Part shown: positions 1 to 9,500 of the stretch, in pieces | Layout: every line of letters begins with the position of its first letter | Numbering within the stretch: position 1 is the stretch's first letter | Source: Planctomycetaceae bacterium | Lineage (GTDB): Bacteria; Planctomycetota; Planctomycetia; Pirellulales; Thermoguttaceae | DNA: 42,008 nucleotides | Assembly: GCA_012719125.1 (NCBI GenBank) | Contig: JAAYAY010000158.1 | Location: 1 to 42,008 of the forward strand | Direction: 5' to 3' | Made by a program: the position numbers and the translations under genes | The notes under the pieces: model-generated | The model's input: only the letters and a program-made list of their open reading frames with translations | What the model was told of the DNA's origin: nothing | The model's database searches: none

Positions 1-312
1 AGGCAGGCGGACGAAAAAAATCTACCAGTTAGACGCTCTAGGATGGGAAAAAGGCGTAGACATGTGGAGCAGAATCGCACTTGGCATGGACAACGGACTT
101 GCCGCTCCACATGTCTACGCCTTTTTCGTATCCTACGTTTGTGCATACTGTTTGCCTACAGGCACGGCAAAATGGAGCTGAACGGTCGATGAGAGTGCGA
201 AACAATGAGGTACCCCCGGTGATGCTTGAGGCTGCGTGAGGTTTCGCACTCTCATCGACCGTCCAGCCCCATTTGTGCGTCTAACTGGTAGATTTTTTTC
301 GTCCGCCTGCCT
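1..312. repeat. Nested cluster of three long inverted repeats
   Basis: The outer arms, 1-35 and 278-312, are exact reverse complements over 35 bases and may continue left of the window edge. Inside lie two further hairpins. Hairpin A has 24-base perfect arms (47-70 and 104-127), plus four more pairs beyond a two-base mismatch (41-44 with 130-133). Hairpin B has 22-base perfect arms (182-203 and 241-262). The strand could fold as a three-way junction: one long closing stem and two long hairpins. No gene or reverse transcriptase is nearby. It could be a composite of miniature elements, a structured RNA or a cruciform-forming site; the sequence does not decide. Confidence 0.85.
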
Positions 313-709
313 AACCACCCATAGTCTCTATCGGCACCCGCGGTTGCGGGCTCCATTCGTCGCCGTCCAACAATGGTCCTGCGGAAACTCCCGTGACGAG
401 GGAGCGATACAGAAGGCCTGCATGGATCAGGACCCGAAGCGTGACGTAACTCCTTGCTAAGTCGAGCCTTGCATTTCAGGCGTGCTGCCCTTGGCAAGGG
501 ATGAGGGTGTTTTCGGAGAATCGTCAACTAGCCTCGCCAATGGCGGTGGAGGTCTGCTCGCAATGTCGCACAACGTAGATCCGTCGGGGGTACCGCTCGG
601 GTGCGTGTTCTGATATCCTCCTGTTGCGGTTGCCAAGGCAACACCCCATCTTTGTGGTTAGTCTTACAGATGGCCGACCATTTCATCGCCAGAAGACCGA
701 GAGGCCCCA
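313..709. other. Gene-free interval upstream of the first gene
   Basis: I see no credible coding frame here. Two short palindromic spots occur, at 488-500 and 629-642. The only useful signal is the purine run GAGAGG just ahead of the ATG at 710, a plausible ribosome-binding site. No promoter is convincing. Confidence 0.5.
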
Positions 710-2233
710 ATGCGAATCCTGTATTTGATGCTGGCGTCATGGACTGTCTGGGCAAACGCGGCGGCGTCGGCGGAAGACGCTCGGACCGAGGTGCGGCCGG
801 AGATTACTGACGACGCGCTGGTCAACCCCGGGATGGGCTGGGTCTCCTTTCACTATTCCAACCGTTTGTGGGCCTACGGCTCGAAGAACGAGACGGGCGA
901 TACGCTCGAGTGGTTTCCCGGCGCATCGACCGTCTATTTCCGCTTGCCCTGGTCCTGCCTGGAACCGGAGGAAGGCAAGTTCCGCTGGGATATCGTCGAT
1001 TCATTCGCTCAACCGTGGATCCACGCCGGAAAGAAGATCGCCTTTCGGGTCATCTGCTGCGACAACCGTTATCGCTATACCACGCCGGAATGGGTTCATC
1101 GAGCCGGCGCGAAAGGAATCGACTATACGTTCTCCACGCGTGATGCCACGCCCGAGGGAGTGCTCTGGGAACCGGATTACAAAGATCCGGTCTTTCTGGC
1201 AAAGCTCGATCACTTTCTCGACGCGATGGGCAGACGCTACAACGGCAATCCGAACGTCGCCTTCGTCGACATCGGCACGTTCGGTTTGTGGGGCGAAGGC
1301 CATACTTTCGCAACGTCGAAGTTGACGCAAGAACAGGCCGACGAGGTCGTCCGGCTGCACGTCGACCTGCACCGGAAGCATTTTCCCGATACGCTGCTTT
1401 GTATCAGCGACGATGTGGCCGGAAACTCGCGGCCCGGATCGCATTTTCCCGCGACGGATTACGCGCTGTCGAAGGGCGTCACGCTTCGCGACGACAGCAT
1501 CCTCGTCGCGAAAGCGCCGAAACAATGGTTTCATGCGGAACTGGCCGGCCAGTTCTGGCCGACCCTGCCGGTGATCATCGAGCATGAACACTACGGCCTG
1601 TCGCGAGACCGCGGAGCGTGGGACAAGGACCTGCTGGCCGACTCCGTCGAGGAATATCATGCCAGCTACATGTCGATCCATTGGTGGCCCAAGGAATTCC
1701 TCGAGGCAAATCGCGACGCGGTCGATCGGATCAATCGGCGTCTGGGATACCGGCTGGAACTGCGAAAAGTCTCGTATCCCAAGACCGTGGAACTGAGCAA
1801 ACCGTTTGAGGTTGAATCGGTCTGGTCGAACGTGGGAGTGGCTCCCTGCTACGGCGGCGGGTTTGTCGCTTACACGCTGATTGACAGCAACGGCAAGATC
1901 GCCTGGGTCTGCGTCGACGAATCGTTCGATGTGAAAAGCCTTCCGGTGGCGGCCGTCGGGAAGTCAATCGAAAAACGCGTGGTCTCGCCGTGCAATGCCG
2001 GTTTCGTTGCACCGATTCCCTTGATCAACGAGGGGGTGGTCAACAACCTCAAGAAGAACAACGAATATCCCTTTAGCGAAAACATTTCGATGCTCAAACC
2101 GGGCAAGTACAGTCTCTGTGTCTCGGTCGGCAGCCGCGACGGGACGCCGGTTATCGCTCTTCCGGTGAACTGCCGCAATGAGGGCCGAAGATACCGTTTG
2201 GGCGAGATCATCGTTGATCCCCGCGTTGATTGA
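710..2233 (+). CDS. Secreted TIM-barrel protein, DUF4832-like (putative glycoside hydrolase)
   Basis: A 507-residue protein whose first ~20 residues form a signal peptide ending near AASA, so it is probably exported. The mature protein begins with an NPGMGW motif (residues ~39-44), as in DUF4832/beta-galactosidase-like planctomycete and Bacteroidetes proteins, then a likely TIM barrel rich in Trp and acidic residues (YFRLPWSCLEPEEGKFRWD, VDIGTFGLWGEGH). The C-terminal ~150 residues look like a beta-sandwich (KTVELSKPFEVESVWSNVG). The ATG at 710 follows GAGAGG and is the first start that gives a signal peptide. It converges on the hydrolase gene at 2390. Glycan hydrolysis is inferred from family resemblance; substrate and catalytic residues are not established. 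Confidence 0.75.
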   Translation: MRILYLMLASWTVWANAAASAEDARTEVRPEITDDALVNPGMGWVSFHYSNRLWAYGSKNETGDTLEWFPGASTVYFRLPWSCLEPEEGKFRWDIVDSFAQPWIHAGKKIAFRVICCDNRYRYTTPEWVHRAGAKGIDYTFSTRDATPEGVLWEPDYKDPVFLAKLDHFLDAMGRRYNGNPNVAFVDIGTFGLWGEGHTFATSKLTQEQADEVVRLHVDLHRKHFPDTLLCISDDVAGNSRPGSHFPATDYALSKGVTLRDDSILVAKAPKQWFHAELAGQFWPTLPVIIEHEHYGLSRDRGAWDKDLLADSVEEYHASYMSIHWWPKEFLEANRDAVDRINRRLGYRLELRKVSYPKTVELSKPFEVESVWSNVGVAPCYGGGFVAYTLIDSNGKIAWVCVDESFDVKSLPVAAVGKSIEKRVVSPCNAGFVAPIPLINEGVVNNLKKNNEYPFSENISMLKPGKYSLCVSVGSRDGTPVIALPVNCRNEGRRYRLGEIIVDPRVD

Positions 2234-2286
2234 ATATGCAGGGCTCGATGGACGCAGCCCGGTACCCTGCCCACGACTCGGGCATC

Positions 2287-2329
2287 CGCGGGAATGACGG
2301 TCTGAGGTTCTGCCTGCGCGGGAATGACG
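2287..2329. repeat. Two copies of a 13-base direct repeat
   Basis: CGCGGGAATGACG occurs at 2287-2299 and 2317-2329, one unit every 30 bases, between two convergent genes. Translated, it gives the 'VIPAQAxPQTVIPADA' type of pseudo-protein that marks a dispersed GGGAATGACG repeat found in many bacterial genomes. Confidence 0.7.
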
Positions 2330-2330
2330 T

Positions 2331-2366
2331 GCTGGGGGCTCGCTGACGCTCGACCACCAGCCACCC
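2331..2366 (+). repeat. Dispersed repeat, copy A
   Basis: A 36-base block beginning GCTGGGGGCTCGCTGA and ending CCAGCCACCC matches 10295-10330 at 34 of 36 bases. The bases after it (GGAGCACTAA around 2384-2393) resemble the right end of the MITE-like element that encloses copy B. Copy A may therefore be a decayed or truncated relative. Confidence 0.75.
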
Positions 2367-2389
2367 AAGAGATCGAAGGGGACGGAGCA

Positions 2390-4747
2390 CTAACGCCCCA
2401 TTTCAATCCGATCGGCGATCTCATCGCGAACGGCGGTCAGGGCGGCCGGGTCGCGACTGAAGTCGGTCATCGTCTTGACCAAACGGTCGACGTACCCTTT
2501 CGCCGCTTCCCGCCCCTGGGCGTCGGCCAGGATGGCCAGGTAGTCGTAGTCCTCCAAACCGTCGCGGACGTTCTCCAGGCGGATCGAACTGACGGGGCCT
2601 GCGGCCGTCGGGTAGGTCAAGCAGCCGTCGCCCGTCATGTTCCACACGCTTGTGGGTTTCCAGTCGAGGTACGGGTCGGTGGCGTCGATGATCGCGTTCG
2701 GACGCCACAGGTTCACGTGCCAGAACAGCAGCCCGTCGGCCTGGAAGCCATAGGTCATCCAGGACAACAGCCGGCCTTCGATCGACGGATAGTCCATGGC
2801 GGCGAAGTTGGCGTAAGGATGACGCGGGCCGCAGCAGACGTACCACCAAACCTGCTTCCCCTGTTGCCGCAGGCGGGCCGACATCTCCGGATCGTAGGCC
2901 GACGTGAGCGGGCAGTACCAGTCCATGTAGTCCTGGTAATCGGGCGGCGTCGTACGCCGCTTCTGGTACATGTAGCCGGCCGTGGTGAACGTGCTGATCT
3001 CCGGGTAACGCTGCTTGAGGAACCGGCAGATCCCCTTGATGAGTTCGTCGTATTCCTCCCTCCGTTCGTCGAAGCCGTAGAAGTAGGCCATCTTCGACAG
3101 CCCGTGTTTGCGCAGCTCCGCCACGTAGCCGTCGAGCCGCCGCGCCAAGTTGTCGTTGAAGTCGGCCGGATAGTCCTTGAGTTCCGCGTAGCACGTCCAA
3201 AGCGGCTTGCCCTGGGGACGCGGCACGAGGTTCAACACGTTGAAGGCCGTCATTCCGTGGTCCCGGGCGTAGAGGAGATCGGCCACGGCCGGCGGATCGG
3301 TCCGTGAGATATCGTCCGGGTTGAGCCGGTGCGAGAGCATCAGATCCAGGCACTGGCGGCGGAGTTCGGGAGTGATCGGGCCGTAGGTCGCTTCGGTGAA
3401 GCCGTCCATCATGGCAAAGGCGGTCTTCATGCGTGGCGACGACGGCAGTGCGAAACGGCGGACGCGAACGCTGACGGCCAGTTCCGCGGGGGCCGCGTTG
3501 GCGGGGGTAACCACAATGCGGCCGCGATAGGTGCCCGGGGCGGTCGTCTCTGCGGCATGGAAACTGACCCACACGGTCTGCGTTCGCCCGCCGGGGACCG
3601 CGAATGGACGCAGCGGCAGCAGAACCTCCGGGCACCAGTTACCCTCGATCGGCGCGGCCGGGTGGCCGGAGGGGGTCTCCACGTAGATGTAGCCCACCAG
3701 GTGCGCCGTAACCGCCTCGGGCGGCAGCACGTCGCCGCGCTCGTTCTTGAGCGCGTCGACTTTCACCTGCACCTGGTCGAGCATCTGGCGATCGGCCGTA
3801 GTAATGGCGATCTGTACGCCTTCCGATTCGTTGCGGGCCAGCGCTACCGCAAGATCCGCCCGTTTGCCGGGCGGCGGGGCCTCGGTGGGGTACACTTTCC
3901 GCATCGAGTTCTCGCCCCAAACGACATAGCCCTCCCGGACCGGGTTCACGGGACGCTTGGGGATCGCCACGGGAATCGTCAGGTCGAGCTGTCCGCCGTC
4001 CGAGGCGGCAGCCGTGAGACGCAGGGCGGCGGGGGATGATTCGGTCGTGTCGTGCCAGCCCCAGGCGAGGTTCTCACCGTGTCCCCGGCACGAGCCCAAC
4101 TCGCGGCCGTCGGAATCCGACAGGACCGCTTGCCAGTCGGCCGCCTGGGTCAACCGTGCGCGGATGCGCTGTCCACTCAGACTGCGTGGAAAGTCGGTCA
4201 TCACGCGGACTTGGGTGGCGTGGAGGCCGCCACGATGCAGGAAGACATCATCGAACCAGGCCTTGCCCTTCGTGCGCCGGATGAACACGTGTGCCCGAAT
4301 CTCCCGGACCGGTTTCTCGGGCCGGTAGACCTCTGCGGTATATTGCCAGTCGTGGGAACCGCGAGTCCAGTTGGCGGTCTTGCCCCACCACGGCGTTCCG
4401 TCTTCGTAGATGACGTCCAGGTATAGCCCGTAGTCGCCGCCGCCGACGACGTTCTCGGCCTTGCTCCATCCTCCGACGATGATCGGCCGCTTGTCCGGCC
4501 GTTCGTAGCGGATGATCTGCGAGATCCCCATCCCGTCCTGATCGCCCGTCGCCTCACACCGGATTGCCAGTTTGCCGGAGTGGACTTCCGCCGCGTCCAA
4601 CGCGTAGCCTCGGCCGTAGGGCGTCCATACCGCCAGCCGGTCCGCATCCGTTTGCTCCAGGTCCGCATTGGCCAGTTCGTTGGCCGCGGTGAAGGCCGGG
4701 AACAGCAGGCCGACGGCAATGCTCAGAAGCAATCGGTAGCGAATCAT
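2390..4747 (-). CDS. GH123/DUF4091-like secreted glycosidase
   Basis: A 785-residue protein starting at the ATG at 4747, chosen because it begins a clean signal peptide (MIRYRLLLSIAVGLLFPAF) and follows GGGAG seven bases upstream; the frame is open for 27 more codons. An N-terminal carbohydrate-binding-like beta domain (residues ~20-190) and a beta-sandwich (~270-430) precede a TIM-barrel region. That region has an adjacent Asp-Glu pair in YFYGFDERREE (D560, E561), the position expected for the substrate-assisted acid/base pair of GH123 beta-N-acetylgalactosaminidases. The C-terminal ENVRDGLEDYDYLAIL is the DUF4091 signature. It probably removes N-acetylhexosamine or a related sugar outside the cytoplasm. 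The fold call is strong; the substrate is inference. Confidence 0.82.
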   Translation of the reverse strand: MIRYRLLLSIAVGLLFPAFTAANELANADLEQTDADRLAVWTPYGRGYALDAAEVHSGKLAIRCEATGDQDGMGISQIIRYERPDKRPIIVGGWSKAENVVGGGDYGLYLDVIYEDGTPWWGKTANWTRGSHDWQYTAEVYRPEKPVREIRAHVFIRRTKGKAWFDDVFLHRGGLHATQVRVMTDFPRSLSGQRIRARLTQAADWQAVLSDSDGRELGSCRGHGENLAWGWHDTTESSPAALRLTAAASDGGQLDLTIPVAIPKRPVNPVREGYVVWGENSMRKVYPTEAPPPGKRADLAVALARNESEGVQIAITTADRQMLDQVQVKVDALKNERGDVLPPEAVTAHLVGYIYVETPSGHPAAPIEGNWCPEVLLPLRPFAVPGGRTQTVWVSFHAAETTAPGTYRGRIVVTPANAAPAELAVSVRVRRFALPSSPRMKTAFAMMDGFTEATYGPITPELRRQCLDLMLSHRLNPDDISRTDPPAVADLLYARDHGMTAFNVLNLVPRPQGKPLWTCYAELKDYPADFNDNLARRLDGYVAELRKHGLSKMAYFYGFDERREEYDELIKGICRFLKQRYPEISTFTTAGYMYQKRRTTPPDYQDYMDWYCPLTSAYDPEMSARLRQQGKQVWWYVCCGPRHPYANFAAMDYPSIEGRLLSWMTYGFQADGLLFWHVNLWRPNAIIDATDPYLDWKPTSVWNMTGDGCLTYPTAAGPVSSIRLENVRDGLEDYDYLAILADAQGREAAKGYVDRLVKTMTDFSRDPAALTAVRDEIADRIEMGR

Positions 4748-5060
4748 GGTGGAACTCCCGGAGACTGTCCGAAGGATATTGGTGATGCAGAGAGGAAGGG
4801 GAACTTTGTGGACTATGCACGGTGACACTGGTCAGAAACACACGCGGAGGCCAAGAATGTGCCCGTGGCTGCCTACGAGCATACCCGCTCTCGATCGGGT
4901 CCCGCAATGCCTGCGGCCCGCACTGTACACCGCGTTCTTGAGCACGATATAATCCGTTCGTGAGAACGCGGGACCCCTGCCGCCATTCACCGGTTTCACA
5001 CTAAATCGTCGTCCGCCGGGGCCCCGGGTTCATTTCGCGCGAAGAAAGAGGAGATTTGCC

Positions 5061-6533
5061 ATGAGAGCTTGGGTAACCTGCCTGGTGATATGGGCGGCCG
5101 CGGTTGTGACGCCACTTGGTGCGGCAGAACCGTCGGGCGCTGGAGCCCCGGCCTGGTCTGCACGCGTGCAAACCGTGCTGGATGCGGCCAAACCTCTCCA
5201 GTTTCCACGGCAGGGCCGCTTGCCGTTGTATCTCTGGCCGGCGTCGAACCCGGGCGATCTGGACGAGGCGACCGCGACGCTACTCCTCAAGGAACTGGAT
5301 CGGCGAGGCGTCGGGCTGGTGAGTTCCTGGACGCCCAAGAGTCGCGACGAATCGCTTCGCCGCGCGCTGGTCGTCGCCAGGGCGCAGCAGGAGCTGGGGC
5401 TCCACGTGAACGTCAACGCCAGTGCGTGCCTGAACCGCTTTTTCAACGGCGATCCGGCCACCGCCCACGTCGACGACTCCGGCCGGCCGTTCTGGGACGA
5501 GTCGTTCGACGCCGGCAAGTCCAAACACACGATGGGCTGCCCCTTCGCACTGGACGGCCGCAAGCCCCCGATCCGCGAGCAAGTAGAGACCTTCGCCGAG
5601 GCCTACCAGGCGGCCGGCGTCCCGCTCGACTTCGTCTTCGTTGACTGGGAGATCGATGGCCCGATCGAATTCAACCGGGCGTACGAGGCCTCGCAGCGCT
5701 GCACCCGCTGCCGCGAGCATATCGAGCACCTCGACAACTTCCTGGCCTTTCAGAAAGCCTTGCGAGAGATCCGCAGCCAGTTGCAGCACGACGCCCTGGT
5801 CGAGCCGATCCTTTCGCGGTTTCCCGGCGCGCTGGTGGGTAACTATGCCGTCTACCCTCACGACGGCTACCGCTACTGGTACGACTACTTCGAGTACTTC
5901 GTTGACGGTCAACCGCATCTGGAGGATCAGCGGGCTCGTTACCGGCTGTGGGCCAACGAGTTTGCCGCGACCGGCTACACTTGCGCGATGCCGGTGGCCT
6001 ACACCTGGTATCCCACCTGGAGCTGGTATGACTTCGACGTGCCCGACTACCGCTGGTTCTACAACATGCTCCTGGTGGCCAGCAACGCCGGCCGGCACGC
6101 GCCGGCAAACGTGCCGGTGATCAGCTTCGTGCACTGGCACACGACCGCCCCGCCGGAGAGCTCCGACCCCGCGGTGAAACAGTTCAGCGAGGCGGCCTAC
6201 CAGGAGTTGCTCTGGCACATGCTGCTACGGGGGACGGACACGTTCTTTCTCTGGTGTCCTCGCGACGAGGACGCGGAAGAGGTCCGACTGGTCGCCGAGG
6301 TCTACGCCGCCGCGCAGCAGTACGGCGAGTTTCTGGAGCGGGGCGTCCCCGTCAGGTTCGACGTGCCCAAGCAGCCTGGGCCGGTCGTCTCAGCGATCCG
6401 GCTGAACGACCGCCTGCTGGTACGACGGACGGATTTTGGCGAGTCACGCGCGCCCGTGGAGATCGCCGTCGGCAGTCAGACGATCTCCATCGAATCGCAT
6501 CCCGGTGAGATGCAGATCGTCGCCCTGCAATGA
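5061..6533 (+). CDS. Secreted protein of unknown function, TIM-barrel-like
   Basis: A 490-residue protein with a signal peptide (residues 1-22, ending GAA) and a good ribosome-binding site (AGAGGAG) ahead of the ATG. I do not recognise the family. Alternating hydrophobic strands suggest a TIM barrel, and the acidic strand end FVFVDWEIDGP (D195, E197, D199) is where such enzymes place catalytic residues. Aromatic clusters (YRYWYDYFEYF, YTWYPTWSWYDF) suggest a carbohydrate-binding cleft. A CTRC pair (residues 214-217) might bind metal. Its neighbours are glycoside-hydrolase-like genes, and it ends 30 bases from the stop of the convergent beta-helix gene. A polysaccharide-active role is inference from context. 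Confidence 0.7.
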   Translation: MRAWVTCLVIWAAAVVTPLGAAEPSGAGAPAWSARVQTVLDAAKPLQFPRQGRLPLYLWPASNPGDLDEATATLLLKELDRRGVGLVSSWTPKSRDESLRRALVVARAQQELGLHVNVNASACLNRFFNGDPATAHVDDSGRPFWDESFDAGKSKHTMGCPFALDGRKPPIREQVETFAEAYQAAGVPLDFVFVDWEIDGPIEFNRAYEASQRCTRCREHIEHLDNFLAFQKALREIRSQLQHDALVEPILSRFPGALVGNYAVYPHDGYRYWYDYFEYFVDGQPHLEDQRARYRLWANEFAATGYTCAMPVAYTWYPTWSWYDFDVPDYRWFYNMLLVASNAGRHAPANVPVISFVHWHTTAPPESSDPAVKQFSEAAYQELLWHMLLRGTDTFFLWCPRDEDAEEVRLVAEVYAAAQQYGEFLERGVPVRFDVPKQPGPVVSAIRLNDRLLVRRTDFGESRAPVEIAVGSQTISIESHPGEMQIVALQ

Positions 6534-6563
6534 CCCGGCCGCCGGTTCTCTGCGTTTCGTGAA

Positions 6564-9500
6564 TTACTTGGGCAGAGACCGAGTGATCCACACGTAATCG
6601 AATCGGCAGGTGCCGGTGAGCGGCTCGCCCGTGGCCAGATCCAGCCGGAGTTGTTTCAGGCGGCCTTTCCAGGCCGGGACGGCCGACATGTCCACGTGGT
6701 AGGTCCGGCAGCCGTTGTCGTCGGCAACGACGGTGAAGGTGCAGCTCTTGGCATCGTCCCAGGCCGCATCCGCATCGGTCGTGAACCTCAGCCGCATCCG
6801 GGTTGCCGGTGTGTGGTTCTGGAAGCGGAAGGTGACGGTTTCCCGGCCGGTCAGTTCGACGCCGAGGCGGTCGGGGGAGAGCAGGTGGGCGTCCGGGCTG
6901 TCCTCGATCGCCAGGACATAATACCCGCCGGCCACGTACTTGACCGGATGGGAGGTGGTCGCCCTTTTCGGGTCGGGCCATTGCTGGACGCGAGTGCCCG
7001 GGTTGACCTCGGTCCATCCCTCCTTGTTCAAGGGTCTGTTGAACTCCCAATCGGCGACAAGCGACGTGCCGGCAGGCCGGACGTGCACGACGACCATGTC
7101 ACTGAGTTGGAACTCGCCGTCGTCGGCCGCGAGACGCAAAGTGTAATCCCCCGGCGCCGCAAAGGCAGCCGTGGTGCGGGCCGCACCGGGATTGTCGAAC
7201 GTCACGTCGCCGGCGCCTTCGAGGACTTCCCAGGCAATCGACAGGGATTTCCCCTCGGGCTTTCGGTCATCGGTAACGTATCCGGTGAGGACAAACTTCG
7301 GGCGGCCGCTCTGGATGTCGGCTCCGGCGTCCACAGCCGGAGGCCGGTTAAAGGGCATGGCCTTTTCCATTTCCTTGACCGTCGCATAGGTTGTGTTGTC
7401 GCGCAGCGTCCAGGAGGTCAACTTGGGAGCCTCGTTGACGAAGAACTCGATACCGGGGATCAGGACGCAGCCGTTGCCGTGGACGGTTCCCGTGCTGCAA
7501 CAGACGGCCGGATTGGGCGTTCGCCCCCAGACGAAGATCTCGGAGGGGCCCAGCTTCTTGGCGGTGTTGTTCTTGATGAAACGCGAATCTCTGATTTCGA
7601 TATTCGTGGTCTGGGGCGATCTGAGGCCCAGGACCTCGATGGCGGCCCCGGCGTTGTTCTCGAACGTGCAGCGATCGATCAGGCAGCCGTTGCCGCTGTT
7701 TTCGAAGTCGATGCCCCCCTCATCGTGACTACCGGAGTCGGGCTGGTTCCGGAAGATACAGTTGCGAATGATCAGGCCCTGGGGGTCGCCCAGCATGATT
7801 CCCATGGTGCCGGCACTGGCATGCCAGCCGGATGCGTCGAAGATACTGTTCTGGAGAACCGTGCGGCGAATGCCGACCAGGTAGGGATGGGGCGACGTGT
7901 TGTGGACGTAATTGTCGTGGCAATAGACGCGATCGACGAGCGCATCGTCGCCTCGGACAAAGAACCCGGACGAGCACTGAAACGACTCGCAGTCCCGAAG
8001 CACCAGGTTCCTGGCGGTCGCGCCCGTGACGGCAATTCCGGCGGAGGAATTCACGGCGTCGCCCCCGGGCCCAGGGCGATCCCGCCACTCGGGGATTCCG
8101 TGGGCGTTCGGCCGATAGAGGCCCTCGATATGATGAGCGATGCAGTCTTCGATCACCAGTCCCTGATGGCCCGTCTCTGAGTAGGTGACGATCAGGCCCT
8201 TGGCGGCGTGACACACAACCAGGCTGCGAATGCGGAGGAAATCCGGGTTTCGTACCAGGACGCAACGATCACCGATATCCCAATTGCGGCGAATGACAGG
8301 TCGCGGGCCGCTGCCGTAGGCCCCGATTTCCGCCCAGCGACTGGCGGTGCCCCGGGCGCCTACGGTGAGTTCCTGGTTCAGAATGCTGCCGCGGCGGACG
8401 AGCAGCCGCTCGCCTGGGCCCAAGGTCCGGCCGTTGATCTTTGAGAAATCCTTCCAGGCGGCGTCGGGCGACGCGCCGGAGTTGGCGTTGCTGCCGTGCT
8501 CGCTGTCGACATAGTAGGTCGCGGCGTTTTCTTCATCAGAATGGGGTTGCATGAGCCCGTCCACGTCGAGGGCCGGCGACGCTTCCTCGCTCGAAAAGAA
8601 CACCTGGGGATGCCGTGCCGTGACGGGTGGGCAGCCGGCCGCGGTGATTCGAATCGCGGCGGCACCGATACTCGCCGCATCGGCCTGTACGGTGTACTGA
8701 ACGACCTTTTCGTTCCCCATCGGCATCGCGCCCAACTCATGGACGGTCTTGCCAAGGCAGCGCGTGCCCGGCGGAAGCTCGAGGCGGACGGCAACTTGTT
8801 CGGCACCGATTCCGAGATTGCGGACCAACACGGTCAGTCTCTCCGGACGCCCGGCACACAGGATGGCATGTTCCTGCCGCACGTCGCGCACCTGCAGGGT
8901 CGGCAGTCGGGGGTTCTCGACGGTCAGGTTGTCGATCCATCCGCCGAACCCGCCGATTGCCAGGGCATTGTCGGTAGGATTCGGGAGTCCGGAGCGTGTG
9001 ACGCGGCTGCGCCGGCCGTTGACGTCCAGGGTGAGAGCGTATCCATCCCACTGGGCCGTCAGCCGGTACCATCGGCCAGGAACCACCCGCTCGTCCGAGC
9101 TGACTCGCGGTTCCCAGCCGTCGAGATTCACGAAGAAAGCGAAGCCGCCGCCTTCACTTGGCGGATTCACGCGGAGTTGGTACTCCCCATTCTTCACAGC
9201 GATGTAGCGGGTATCGACCGGCGCCTGCTCGAAATAGACGGAGCAATCGATGCGAAACCCCGGGGCCAGTTGCAGATCGGTGTTGCTCGGAGTTTGGACT
9301 CTCACAGAACCGGACTTGAGTGCCTGCCCGCCGGGGACGGGCACGAAATCAACACCCTTGCCGGTCAGATGGTGGCCGTGCTCCGACGAGTCGCGGAGGT
9401 CGCCGTCGAACCGCCACTGGGCGACCCCCGAGAACCGAGCGTTGGGATTCTCGATCCGTACATCATCCAGGACCCCGTCGAAATCGCCCAGTTCGAGCGG

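Noticed and set aside
1-312. Retron msr-msd RNA
   Set aside because: Retron arms are short and a reverse transcriptase gene should follow; none is present, and the 35-base closing stem is too long.
1-312. CRISPR array
   Set aside because: The repeats are inverted and differ from one another; there are no regularly spaced direct repeats and no cas genes.
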